From: Crocosphaera sp.
Lineage (GTDB): Bacteria > Cyanobacteriota > Cyanobacteriia > Cyanobacteriales > Microcystaceae
Assembly: GCF_030064895.1 (NCBI RefSeq)
Contig: NZ_JASJEB010000003.1
Location: 1 to 64,000, forward strand
Direction: 5' to 3'
Length of the DNA: 64,000 nt
Part shown: positions 51,750 to 60,332 of the stretch, in pieces
Layout of the letters: each line of letters opens with the position of its first letter
How positions within the stretch are numbered: position 1 is the stretch's first letter
Notes under the pieces: generated by a model
Told to the model about the DNA's origin: nothing
Databases searched by the model: none
Seen by the model: the letters and a program-made list of their open reading frames with translations, nothing else
Made by a program: the position numbers and the translations under genes

Positions 51750-53444
51750 TTATCTACGTCGTGATTGAGTGATTTGCCAACTGAGAAAAATAACAGGAAT
51801 CATCCCCACTAAAACAATGGCTAAAGCAGGGGCTGCGGCATCAGGTAATCGTTCATCGGAAGCATATTGATATACCCTAATGGCTAAGGTATCAAAATTA
51901 AAGGGACGAATCACTAAAGTAGCTGGTAATTCTTTCATGACATCGACAAAAACTAACATAATTCCTGTTAGTATGCCTCCAGTCATTAACGGGGTATGAA
52001 TCTTAATTAAAATCTTGCTAGGAGTTTCTCCTAAACTTCTAGCAGCATCGTCTAAGCTAGGTCTAATTTTCCCTAAACTGGATTCAACCGCACCAAAAGC
52101 AACGGGCAGAAATCGCACTAGATAAGCATAAATTAAAGCCAAAATTGTGCCACTAATTAATAACCCTATTTTAACATTAAAAGCCTCTTCTATCATATTA
52201 GCGATCGCATTATCTAACCGTGCTACTGGTATCAAAATTCCCACAGCAATCACTGAACCTGGAATCGCATAACCTAAAGCAGCAATTCTCACACTGCTAT
52301 TCATAAAAAAGCCATCTTTTAGTCTTTTGCCGTAAGCCATAATCAAGGATAAAATCAACGCTGCGATCGCAGTAATTACTGAAACTTTTAAACTATGAAC
52401 AGCCAATGTGAAAAAGTTATTTTGAAAAGCTGTTTTTGCATTATTAATAACTAAGTCTACTAAATAGATAGAAGGAGCTAAAAAACCTCCAAAAAAAGGA
52501 ACAAAACAAAATAGAAAAGCTAAAAATGCTCGCCAAGATGTTAACTGATAACGATTAATATGGCTTTTAATACTACTATTTTGATAATAACGAGCTTGAC
52601 GACGTGACCATAATTCTAAAATAATTAGTGTAAAAATAAATAGCATTAAAAAAGCTGCTAGTTGCGCTGCTGCTGACCTTTCACCTAAACCAAACCAGGT
52701 ATCATAAATTCCAGTGGTAAAGGTATTTACCCCAAAATATTCAACCGTTCCGAAATCATTTAAAGCTTCCATTAAAGCTAGGGCTAAACCAGCAATAATT
52801 CCAGGACGAGCTAAAGGAAGAGCAACTTTAAAAAAGCTTTGCCAAGGACTACAACCTAGAGAACGGCTCGCTTCTAAGGTAGCAATTGACTGTTCTAAAA
52901 AAGCGGTTCTAGCTAATAAATAAACATAGGGATAAAGAACCAAAATTAACATCACAATTGCCCCCCATAAAGAACGAATATCAGGGAACCAATAATCATT
53001 AACACTTTGCCATCCAAACCAAGAACGAAGTGCCATTTGAACTGGTCCATAATATTCCAACATATTCGTATAAGTATAGGCTAATAAATAGGCAGGAGCA
53101 GAAAGAGGAAGCAACAATAACCATTCAAACCAATCACATCCCCAAAAGCGACAGATGGTTACTAACCATGCTGTTACAACCCCAATAATCAATACTCCTA
53201 TTCCTACTCCAAACATTAGCAGTAAAGAGTTGACAATATAACCAGTTAATACAGTTTCAGCTAAGTGTTTCCATATGGTTCCAGCATCGATAAAAATACT
53301 ACTAACTACGAATAAAATAGGTGTAGCAATTAAAACAGCTATCATAATAACAACGGTTACCCAACTTGTTGAGGATAGATAATTAATTAAGCTACGGGTG
53401 TTAGAAAACATCGGTTTAGAGTTATCCATAAATATTTTGTTCAA
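51750..53444 (-). CDS. futB: Iron(III) ABC transporter permease, FutB-like
   Basis: 564 residues with about 12 membrane segments and two internal binding-protein-dependent permease domains. EAA loops are visible: LEASRSLGCSPWQSFFKVALPLARPGI (partly quoted, about 190-215) and DDAARSLGETPSKILIKIHTPL (about 465). This size and duplicated layout match FutB of the FutABC ferric-iron importer in cyanobacteria. The ATPase and the FutA binding proteins are not adjacent. A thiamine or phosphonate substrate cannot be excluded but is less likely given the layout. Confidence 0.8.
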   Translation of the reverse strand: MNKIFMDNSKPMFSNTRSLINYLSSTSWVTVVIMIAVLIATPILFVVSSIFIDAGTIWKHLAETVLTGYIVNSLLLMFGVGIGVLIIGVVTAWLVTICRFWGCDWFEWLLLLPLSAPAYLLAYTYTNMLEYYGPVQMALRSWFGWQSVNDYWFPDIRSLWGAIVMLILVLYPYVYLLARTAFLEQSIATLEASRSLGCSPWQSFFKVALPLARPGIIAGLALALMEALNDFGTVEYFGVNTFTTGIYDTWFGLGERSAAAQLAAFLMLFIFTLIILELWSRRQARYYQNSSIKSHINRYQLTSWRAFLAFLFCFVPFFGGFLAPSIYLVDLVINNAKTAFQNNFFTLAVHSLKVSVITAIAALILSLIMAYGKRLKDGFFMNSSVRIAALGYAIPGSVIAVGILIPVARLDNAIANMIEEAFNVKIGLLISGTILALIYAYLVRFLPVAFGAVESSLGKIRPSLDDAARSLGETPSKILIKIHTPLMTGGILTGIMLVFVDVMKELPATLVIRPFNFDTLAIRVYQYASDERLPDAAAPALAIVLVGMIPVIFLSWQITQSRRR

Positions 53445-53692
53445 GGATTTACATTATATAAGTAACTATTTAATTTATATAGCATTTTAACCCTTAGATG
53501 TGAATCTGAATCGTAAAATACTCCTCTAGACTGTACATGTTTATCATTAGGATGTTAAAGATATTCCTCCTTACCCACCAATGACAGTTAAGGGTATAAA
53601 AATATCCTAACTATTTTCTGTACGACTATAGTTATTAACAAGGCTCATTCTGGGGTAAAATTGAATATAGTCCTAATTGATTAAAAAGAATT

Positions 53693-54058
53693 ATGAAAGA
53701 GTTACCCCCTCTTAATACTGATACCATTAACGCCATTCTCAGTGAAGAAATAGACGATGAAACCGTCAATCAAATGGTGTGGTATTATTTAGGATATCGT
53801 TACGATGAAAGTAGCCAAACTTGGGATAATTCCGGGGTAGAAGAATCTTGGAAAGAAGAGTATCCCCAACCACCAAACTTCATTGAAAATCGTCCTCCTA
53901 CAGTAAAATTAACCCGTTCTATTCCTAAAGAAAATAAACAGTTACTCAAAGAAAAATTGGGATTCAAAGGCTATAAAATAGGAACTTTTGAACCTAGAGA
54001 TACTCGTCGTGCAACTATGGCTAATTGGTTATTAAGTTACTTGACGATACACTCATAA
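53693..54058 (+). CDS. DUF1823 family protein
   Basis: 121 residues. Conserved blocks of the cyanobacterial/plastid DUF1823 family are visible: VNQMVWYYLGYRYDESSQTW (about 25-44), PPNFIENRPPTVKLTRSIP (about 60-78), and LGFKGYKIGTFEPRDTRRA followed by NWLLSYL. Soluble, no signal peptide. Function unknown; distribution in oxygenic phototrophs suggests a photosynthesis-linked role, which is inference. Confidence 0.8.
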   Translation: MKELPPLNTDTINAILSEEIDDETVNQMVWYYLGYRYDESSQTWDNSGVEESWKEEYPQPPNFIENRPPTVKLTRSIPKENKQLLKEKLGFKGYKIGTFEPRDTRRATMANWLLSYLTIHS

Positions 54059-54133
54059 TTATACTATAAAATCTAGCCCTAAATAAGCGAATAATACTAA
54101 CTATTTCCTTGAGAATATATTTGATTTGTGTAG

Positions 54134-54190
54134 GGTGGGCAAAGCTATCTAACCAATCAATAGCGGAGAAAAATTTCTATTTTGCCCATC
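54134..54190. repeat. Imperfect inverted repeat (GGTGGGCAAA type)
   Basis: GGTGGGCAAA (54134-54143) and TTTGCCCATC (54181-54190) form a stem with one mismatch around a 37-nt loop, in the convergent spacer between the DUF1823 and DUF92 genes. Likely a small extragenic element or a weak terminator. Confidence 0.5.
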
Positions 54191-54224
54191 TTAATACGTT
54201 AATATTTTATTTTTTAACAGCCTC

Positions 54225-54986
54225 TTATATAGTAATAAAATTAATAACTAACCAACCTAATAAAATAGCAACTATAGCACCGATTAATGTGTTAATAATA
54301 TTTACTATTTCATTGGTCATCCATTCTAAATTTTCTTGTAAAGTTGCCCCGATTACACTCTCTAAATTAGTGGCAATAAAAGCAGCGATAATACAATAAA
54401 AAATACCGATTAAATTAATTAATCCTACTAGATAACCCACCAAAGCAATGATAGCAGATGCAACAATTCCGGCTAGAGTTCCTTCTAAACTAATAGCCCC
54501 TTCTGTACCTGGAGAAACGGGTTTTAAAGTAGTAATTAAAAAAGTACGTTTTCCATAAGCTTTCCCAACCTCTGATGCGGTAGTATCTGATAATTTAGTG
54601 CTGAAACTAGCTACATAACCCAATATTAATAATTGTGTCCAAGGAGCGTCAACAAAAAGAGTTCCTAAAGCGCAAAAAGTTGCAATTAAGGCAGAACCCC
54701 AAACATTTTCTGGACCCCTTACTCCTGAGCGTTTTTCGGCGATTCCAGCAGCTTCTTTTTCTGCCATACCAATCTTAGTTACTCCCGAACCCACTAAGAA
54801 ATAAAACATAACAACTGCGTAACCTTGCCAACTCAATGTCGCCCAAACAATTACCCCTAAAATCCAAGCATTAAAATAGCCTAAAGGGGTTAATAATTTT
54901 TTAGGAACAATGAAAGCAAAAACAAGCAAAATACTGTTAAGTATAAGTGCAATAATCCAAGAATTGTTTAAGTATAATTCCATCAT
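54225..54986 (-). CDS. DUF92/TIGR00297 protein, phytyl-phosphate kinase (VTE6-like)
   Basis: 253 residues with about six membrane segments. Conserved block FSTKLSDTTASEVGKAYGKRTFLITTLKPVSPGTEGAISLEG (about 128-168, partly quoted) is the DUF92 signature. The plant homologue VTE6 phosphorylates phytyl-phosphate to phytyl-diphosphate, salvaging chlorophyll-derived phytol for tocopherol and phylloquinone synthesis. Third gene of a minus-strand operon after a NUDIX hydrolase and a sugar kinase. The assignment is by family; enzymatic activity is known from plants and cyanobacterial relatives. Confidence 0.8.
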   Translation of the reverse strand: MMELYLNNSWIIALILNSILLVFAFIVPKKLLTPLGYFNAWILGVIVWATLSWQGYAVVMFYFLVGSGVTKIGMAEKEAAGIAEKRSGVRGPENVWGSALIATFCALGTLFVDAPWTQLLILGYVASFSTKLSDTTASEVGKAYGKRTFLITTLKPVSPGTEGAISLEGTLAGIVASAIIALVGYLVGLINLIGIFYCIIAAFIATNLESVIGATLQENLEWMTNEIVNIINTLIGAIVAILLGWLVINFITI

Positions 54987-55014
54987 AATTTTAAAGTTAC
55001 TCCTGTTTAATAGA

Positions 55015-56268
55015 CTAATTGTTGTGACTTCTTTTAGCTAATAAAGCAGTCCCGTAAGCTGCTTCAGTTTGGTTTGAAATATGTACGGGTATTTGCAGAT
55101 AACTCTGCCTTATTTTAGTCCAATTTCTGTTTTTTGCTCCACCTCCAGCAGTATAAATTTTAGTAGCAGGAGTTGCCCCTAAAGTTTGTAATTTTTTGTA
55201 TCCTAATGCTTCAATTTTTGCCATACTTTCTAGTAAACCTTGTAAAAATTCTACCTTATTATCAGGTATTGGCTCAAGTTTAGGTAGTAGTTTTGGATCA
55301 TTAATGGGAAATCTTTCTCCAGGTTTTAATAAGGGATAATAATCTAATTTTGTCGGTTTAGCAAGATTTATTTTTTGACTCAATTGTTCTAACTCTTCAT
55401 CCTTAAAAAAGTGTTTTAAGACTTTTCCCCCTGTATTAGATGCACCTCCAGTTAACCATAAATCACCTAAACGATGGCTATAAATCCCCGATGAAATATC
55501 TTCAACACGAGTCTTACTTAATAGTTTTAACACTAAAGTTGAACCCAGAGAAGTGACCCCTTCTCCTGGTTTTGTTACACCACTAGCCAAAAAAGCAGCA
55601 ATACTATCAGTGGTTCCTGTGCAAACCAGACAATGTTTAGGAAAGTTAAACTTTTTAACTATATCGTTACTAACGGTATTTATAGGAGTTCCTGGAGGTA
55701 AAACTTCGGGCAAAATTGAGTTAATAGGTAATGCTTTTAACCAGTCAGGATAACATAAATTTTCGACATCATAACCAAGTTTTAAGGCATTATGATAATC
55801 ACTAATTCCTAATTTTCCATGTAATAAAAATCCTAACCAGTCTGCTTGGTGTAAAAAATAATAATTGTTTTCTACTTTATTTGTTTGCTCCCACCACAAA
55901 AGTTTAACTAAACTAGATGTAGAACTATTAATAAGATGGTTTTCTGGAATAATGGTTTTAAACCCATTTAAAATAGTCAAGTCTCGTGACTCGTTATATA
56001 AAATAGGTTCTTTAATTGATTCACCTTGCTTATTACAAAATAAGACAGTAGAAGAAGTTCCATTAATAGAAATTGCTTGAATTTTATTTCTGATATCTAT
56101 TGAAATATTTTCTAAAAGTAGATAAAGAGTATTTTCCCATGTTTGGCTTAAATTCTTAGTATCTTGGTGAGAAAAAGAAAAATTAACTTGACTAATAATT
56201 TCTTCCCCTTCATTAATAACAATCCCTCTTGCCCCTGATGTTCCAAAATCAATCCCTAGAAATAACAT
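55015..56268 (-). CDS. FGGY-family sugar kinase, D-ribulose kinase-like
   Basis: 417 residues, FGGY fold: GIDFGTSGARGIVINEG (phosphate 1, about 5), SINGTSSTVLFCNKQG (about 67), TGTTDSIAAFLASG (about 218), and TAGGGAKNRNWTKIRQ (about 367). Short FGGY proteins of this type in cyanobacteria and plants are D-ribulose kinases, which remove D-ribulose as D-ribulose-5-phosphate. The active-site Asp near 220 (TTDS) is present. It starts two bases after the NUDIX stop, so translation is likely coupled. A xylulokinase role is the main alternative. Confidence 0.75.
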   Translation of the reverse strand: MLFLGIDFGTSGARGIVINEGEEIISQVNFSFSHQDTKNLSQTWENTLYLLLENISIDIRNKIQAISINGTSSTVLFCNKQGESIKEPILYNESRDLTILNGFKTIIPENHLINSSTSSLVKLLWWEQTNKVENNYYFLHQADWLGFLLHGKLGISDYHNALKLGYDVENLCYPDWLKALPINSILPEVLPPGTPINTVSNDIVKKFNFPKHCLVCTGTTDSIAAFLASGVTKPGEGVTSLGSTLVLKLLSKTRVEDISSGIYSHRLGDLWLTGGASNTGGKVLKHFFKDEELEQLSQKINLAKPTKLDYYPLLKPGERFPINDPKLLPKLEPIPDNKVEFLQGLLESMAKIEALGYKKLQTLGATPATKIYTAGGGAKNRNWTKIRQSYLQIPVHISNQTEAAYGTALLAKRSHNN

Positions 56269-56270
56269 AA

Positions 56271-56702
56271 TTAAATTAAATTAGGACGTAATTTATAATA
56301 GCGATAATTTGTATAATCTGCTAGAATTTTATCATGGTCAAAGCAAAGATTTTTAGGTAATTCCCAAAGATCAAAAACTCGTAAATTTTTAGCATCATCT
56401 GCTGCTTGAGCTTGTCCCGTTGCCGTGGCAATAAAAACAATACTCATGGTATGTTTACGTTCATCTCGATTGGGATTAGAATAAACATGGAACTGCTCAA
56501 TTAAATTAACAGATAGACTAACTTCTTCTTGTGCCTCTCGATAGGCTGCATTTTCTACTGTTTCTCCATAGTCAACAAACCCTCCTGGTAAAGCCCATCC
56601 ATAAGGAGTATTTTTGCGTTCAATTAAAATAATAGGTCGGTTAGGTTGATCTATTAATTCGATAATAATATCAACCGTAGGAATTGGGTTACGAAATGTC
56701 AT
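56271..56702 (-). CDS. NUDIX hydrolase
   Basis: 143 residues. The NUDIX box is [22 protein letters not shown], matching GX5EX7REUXEEXGU with all catalytic acids (about residues 42-63; partly quoted). It probably hydrolyses a nucleoside diphosphate derivative such as ADP-ribose or a related pyrophosphate. First gene of an operon with the FGGY kinase and the DUF92 protein, two bases from the next start. Substrate cannot be deduced. Confidence 0.85.
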   Translation of the reverse strand: MTFRNPIPTVDIIIELIDQPNRPIILIERKNTPYGWALPGGFVDYGETVENAAYREAQEEVSLSVNLIEQFHVYSNPNRDERKHTMSIVFIATATGQAQAADDAKNLRVFDLWELPKNLCFDHDKILADYTNYRYYKLRPNLI

Positions 56703-56736
56703 AATTTTGATTTATTAAACTATAATTACTATACAT

Positions 56737-57452
56737 TGAACCTTCCGTCGCGAGAGCCGCGAGGAATTCCCATATAGACTCTTAACTAGACCAAAGTCCC
56801 CGTCAGATCGCCATTACTGGGCTGTTTAACCACGGGCGCACCGACCGCAGTTTGTGCTAAACCTCTTTGTTTTATTACCAAAGAGGCTGCAACATCTCTA
56901 TCTTGTTCATAGCCACATTCAGGACATTTATGAACTCTTACATCTAGCTCTTTTTTGCCTGTATGTATTCCACAATTAGGACAAATTTGCGAAGTGTAAT
57001 CTTTATCAACCTTGGCAAAATAGGTATCTGTTTGACTACAAACATATTCTAATATAGTGAAAAATTGAGCTAAACCCATTTTATCTTTCTTCCAAAAGAA
57101 GACCCTCGGCTTTGCCGACGTGATGAATTTTGGGGAAGATATCTCGGCTCGTAGTATAATGGTATATAGCGGTAAAGGGCATGGGAATATTCAGGGGATT
57201 GGCTTTCCTTACCTCAGATCGTCGGGACAAATATCGCCCTAGAAATTGTAAAGGTGACGCGACTGGTAAATTAGGTTTAGCGGTGACGCACAGCCAAAAA
57301 ATTAAATAGATTTTAGATCCGTTTGCGGTCGGTGCGCCCGTGAACGCGCTTATAAACAGCCCAGTAATGGCGGTCTGACGGGGACTATTTCGGTAGTCTA
57401 GTCAAGAGTCTATATGGGAATCCCTCGCGCCTCTCGCGACGGGAGGTTCAAA
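56737..57452. mobile_element. IS200/IS605 remnant with inverted copies of one end
   Basis: The segment 56737-56849 (TTGAACCTTCCGTCGCGAGA and on) is repeated in inverted orientation at 57324-57452, about 113 and 129 bp long. Shared blocks include GTCTATATGGGAAT, CCGTCAGA-CGCCATTACTGG and CACGGGCGCACCGACCGC in the two orientations. Between them lie a truncated TnpB gene and a short ORF (57181-57309, 42 codons from ATG, unrecognised). No TnpA gene is present, so the element cannot move alone. One copy sits where TnpB-associated omega RNA scaffolds lie. Confidence 0.7.
56786..57079 (-). pseudogene. TnpB C-terminal fragment (IS200/IS605)
   Basis: 97 codons that keep only the end of TnpB: a zinc ribbon (ICPNCGIHTG and HKCPECGYEQ) and the last RuvC aspartate region DRDVAAS. 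The first two RuvC acidic residues and the N-terminal two thirds of the protein (normally about 400 residues) are missing. The extended tail overlaps the repeated end of the element. Confidence 0.8.
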
Positions 57453-57474
57453 AGTAAAGGATAAGAATTAATTA

Positions 57475-58848
57475 ATGTCATTTTTGCGTTCTGGTAGTGG
57501 AAAACCTAGTGCGATTAATCTGGTTTTTATTGGCTTGATGGTCATTTCTGTCCTATTAGCCAGTTATACAGGGAAAATGGAAGCTGTTACCCAAGCGAGT
57601 GTAGACGCTGCTAAGAGTGCAGTGCAATTAGCTATTGGGTTAATTGGAATTATGGCACTTTGGTTAGGGTTAATTCGTGTTCTCGAAGCAGGAGGATTGA
57701 TGTTAACTTTAGCTGAGTGGTTAAAACCCTTAATGATTCGCTTATTCCCGGATGTTCCTCCCACTCATCCGGCCATGGGGGCGATGTTATTGAATATCTC
57801 AGCTAATATGTTGGGACTAGGAAATGCGGCCACTCCTTTTGGTTTGAAGGCCATGGTTGAACTAAATAAACTTAACCCCTTTCCAGGAACTGCCACTAAT
57901 GCCATGTGTTTATTTTTGGCCATTAATACCTCCAGTGTCACCTTATTTCCATTGACTATTATTGGCGTAAGAGCAGCCGCAGGGAGTACGCTTCCGGCTG
58001 CAATTTGGCTTCCAACCTTAGCAGCGACAACGGTTTCAACAGTGGTAGGAGTTTCCGTTGCTGCTTGGCTAGGTTATAAAGATAAGGATTATGCTGAATC
58101 ATTCTCGCAATCTTCTGTGCCAAAACCAAAGACTTCTCAAGAAGAAATGGAAACAGACATAGAAGAAGATAATGGTTTAGATACAGAGGAAATCCAAAAT
58201 TTTGACCACTTATTGTACACTCCTGGTCTACTATCTCGATTAATTGCTTGGGGAATTATGGGGGCATTTTTAGGAGCGGTTTTTTATCGAGGATTGAATA
58301 GCGAGAATTATTGGGAATTTATTCGGTCTGATTTTCTTGCCCATTGGTTACTACCAGGTTTAATGCTGTTAATTGTGGTTTATGGTCTGGGAAGAGGTGT
58401 AAAAGTCTATGAAGCCGTTACAGAAGGAGCAAAACAAGGTTTTGATATTGCCATTAGCATTATTCCTTTTTTAGTAGCGATTTTAGTGGCTATTGGAATG
58501 TTTCGTGCATCAGGAGCGATGGATGAGATTACCGTTTTTTTGAGTCCTTATACAGAGTGGATTGGCCTTCCTGTTGATGTCTTACCGATGGCGTTGTTGC
58601 GTCCTTTATCTGGAGGGGGAGCCTTTGGTTTGATGAGTGAAGCGATTGAGCGAGACCCTAATTCCTATAGTGCTTTTGTTTCCTCTATCATGATGGGAAG
58701 TACCGAAACGACGTTTTATGTTTTGGCTGTCTACTTTGGGTCTATCGGTATTATGAATATTCGTCACGGATTAGTGGCTGCTTTATTAGCAGATTTTTCA
58801 GGGATTTTATCCGCTTGTCTATTAGCTCAAATTTTTTGGGGAGGTTAA
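57475..58848 (+). CDS. Nucleoside-recognition protein, SpmA-SpmB fusion
   Basis: 457 residues with about ten membrane segments. The N-terminal half (about 1-200) has LNISANMLGLGNAATPFGLKAM and is SpmA-like. After an acidic linker (about 205-235) the C-terminal half is SpmB-like (FLVAILVAIGMFRASGAMD, LLRPLSGGGAFGLMSE). In Bacillus the two are separate spore-maturation genes; in non-sporulating bacteria the role is unknown, possibly transport of a nucleoside-like solute. It starts right after an IS200/IS605 remnant. Confidence 0.8.
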   Translation: MSFLRSGSGKPSAINLVFIGLMVISVLLASYTGKMEAVTQASVDAAKSAVQLAIGLIGIMALWLGLIRVLEAGGLMLTLAEWLKPLMIRLFPDVPPTHPAMGAMLLNISANMLGLGNAATPFGLKAMVELNKLNPFPGTATNAMCLFLAINTSSVTLFPLTIIGVRAAAGSTLPAAIWLPTLAATTVSTVVGVSVAAWLGYKDKDYAESFSQSSVPKPKTSQEEMETDIEEDNGLDTEEIQNFDHLLYTPGLLSRLIAWGIMGAFLGAVFYRGLNSENYWEFIRSDFLAHWLLPGLMLLIVVYGLGRGVKVYEAVTEGAKQGFDIAISIIPFLVAILVAIGMFRASGAMDEITVFLSPYTEWIGLPVDVLPMALLRPLSGGGAFGLMSEAIERDPNSYSAFVSSIMMGSTETTFYVLAVYFGSIGIMNIRHGLVAALLADFSGILSACLLAQIFWGG

Positions 58849-58885
58849 CGAAGTCAGAAGTTCCTCCCTACGCTCCGGCTCTAGC

Positions 58886-58965
58886 GAACAGAAGTTGTTT
58901 TTGAGACAAAGATTTAAGCTCCGTCTCAAAAACTGTTCGCCTTAAAAGGCGGGGCTTTAGACCCC
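58886..58965. repeat. Nested hairpins resembling an IS200/IS605-type end
   Basis: GAACAG plus TTTTTGAGAC (58886-58907) pair with GTCTCAAAAA plus CTGTTC (58923-58938). Two small hairpins follow: CGCC-TTAAAA-GGCG, and GGGG-CTTTAGA-CCCC (58951-58965). The arrangement of compact hairpins ending in ACCCCATGATTTTCGG is like the terminal structure of IS200/IS605 elements. No transposase gene adjoins. Confidence 0.5.
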
Positions 58966-58987
58966 ATGATTTTCGGTAATTGAATAA

Positions 58988-59010
58988 CCCTACCGTGTAT
59001 ACGGGTAGGG
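58988..59010 (+). terminator. Terminator after the SpmA-SpmB fusion gene
   Basis: CCCTACCGT and ACGGGTAGGG form a strong stem with one bulge around a GTAT loop, followed by ATTCTTTT. It ends the 57475-58848 transcript and isolates the downstream small gene. Confidence 0.7.
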
Positions 59011-59050
59011 ATTCTTTTCACAATAAAGAAAATAAACAAAAACTTAAATA

Positions 59051-59239
59051 ATGAAAAATTCATCTTCACCTAACTTGATTTTTATTGGTAGTTTATTATT
59101 TCTTATAGGTAGTATAATCTTTACATTTGAAGCAGTATTAAGGATTTTAAATTCGATTTCTATTTTATCTTTAGGAAATTTTATAGCTTGTCTTTTTTTC
59201 ACTATTGGCTCTTTTCTTTTTCTAATTAAAGCTAAATAG
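59051..59239 (+). CDS. Small two-helix membrane protein (YrhK-like)
   Basis: 62 residues with two hydrophobic segments, about 7-27 (LIFIGSLLFLIGSIIFTFEA) and about 39-58 (LGNFIACLFFTIGSFLFLI). The repeated IGS(x)LFLI pattern resembles the YrhK-like domain of small membrane proteins. Function unknown. It has a terminator upstream and 290 bp of non-coding sequence downstream, so it is probably monocistronic. Confidence 0.5.
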   Translation: MKNSSSPNLIFIGSLLFLIGSIIFTFEAVLRILNSISILSLGNFIACLFFTIGSFLFLIKAK

Positions 59240-59529
59240 TTGTACTTAAATTTAGACTATGACACTATTTATCTATTCCATAAGTTAAAGGTTGAGGAGT
59301 GAGATGATTTTTAGTCATTGACATAACTGGAATCTGATACTAAATCCGGTTCCGAGACCTATTTTATCTGCTAGAAGAGGCAGAGGGCAGGAGGCAGGAG
59401 GCAAGAGGGTTTTCAAGTTTTAAGCTATGCAATTTAAAAGGGAATATGGCAAGCGGATTTGGTATGAATTAAGAAAAATTATGTGTTAAAATAATGCTCT
59501 AGTTATTTTGAATAATCAATAGAGGAAAA

Positions 59530-59778
59530 ATGGCACCATCACAAAATGAAGGAAAAGCAAACTTGAGTCAACTTTTAAAAGATTCTAAGGGCGAATATTC
59601 TTCCGTTAGAGCGCAGACATGGTTAGTTATTCTCTGTTTCGGTGGGGATTGGATTGCACATATTGTTAGGAAGGAACCATTTACTCCCGATTTATCCATA
59701 GTAGGAATTGTTGTAGGGGTTTTGGGAGCAAAAGTAGGACAAAAATTTGCAGAAAATAATAAAAGCGATTCCCAATAA
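59530..59778 (+). CDS. Small hypothetical protein with membrane segment (82 aa)
   Basis: 82 residues. A polar N-terminus (about 1-28) is followed by a weak hydrophobic segment (about 30-46) and a clearer one (about 54-70, SIVGIVVGVLGAKVGQK), then a polar tail. Starts at ATG with GAGGAAA just upstream. Family not recognised; the layout could fit a phage-type holin-like protein, but nothing else phage-like is nearby. Confidence 0.5.
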   Translation: MAPSQNEGKANLSQLLKDSKGEYSSVRAQTWLVILCFGGDWIAHIVRKEPFTPDLSIVGIVVGVLGAKVGQKFAENNKSDSQ

Positions 59779-60332
59779 ACCTAAAAGTTTTAAAATAATT
59801 TAGCTATTTCTTATTTTATCCTTCAAATGTATTCTTGATTGCTATAAAAAAAGAAAAAATCAATTGAATTAGAAATAAGAAATGGCTTATTAATATTATT
59901 AATTAATGATGTTTCTTGATGCTAGATCCTATTACTGTTGGTCAACAAATTATTAGTAACCCAGAGATTTAAGAGGCAGCAGTAAAGGGTTGAGCAACGG
60001 TTTTTTGGGAAAAAGGCAGGGTGATTTCCAGAAGTATTAAATGTTAGAAAAAGGCTTAGAAAAAATATGTTAAAAATGATAAAATAAGAAAAAGTATAGG
60101 AAAGTAAAATAAAAAATTTGATTGTTAAACTATTTTGTGGATTAGACAGTTGGACATCAGAATCAGGAGGAATAGTTATTTATTTTGGTCATAGGCTTTG
60201 TCTAATTTGATATGTAAAGTTTTCTAATGACATTCAACATTTCTGCTCCGAGATAAAGACAATAATAAGTTAAGCTGCTAAGGTTGATCGTTAGAGAAAA
60301 TTTATTAGTTAATTTAATCGAAAGTACAAAAT
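59779..60332. other. Gene-free interval
   Basis: About 550 bp with no convincing gene. A 17-codon frame from ATG 59919 (MLDPITVGQQIISNPEI) might be the remnant of a decayed gene. Nothing else is coding-like; the rhamnulokinase promoter should lie in its last part. Confidence 0.35.
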
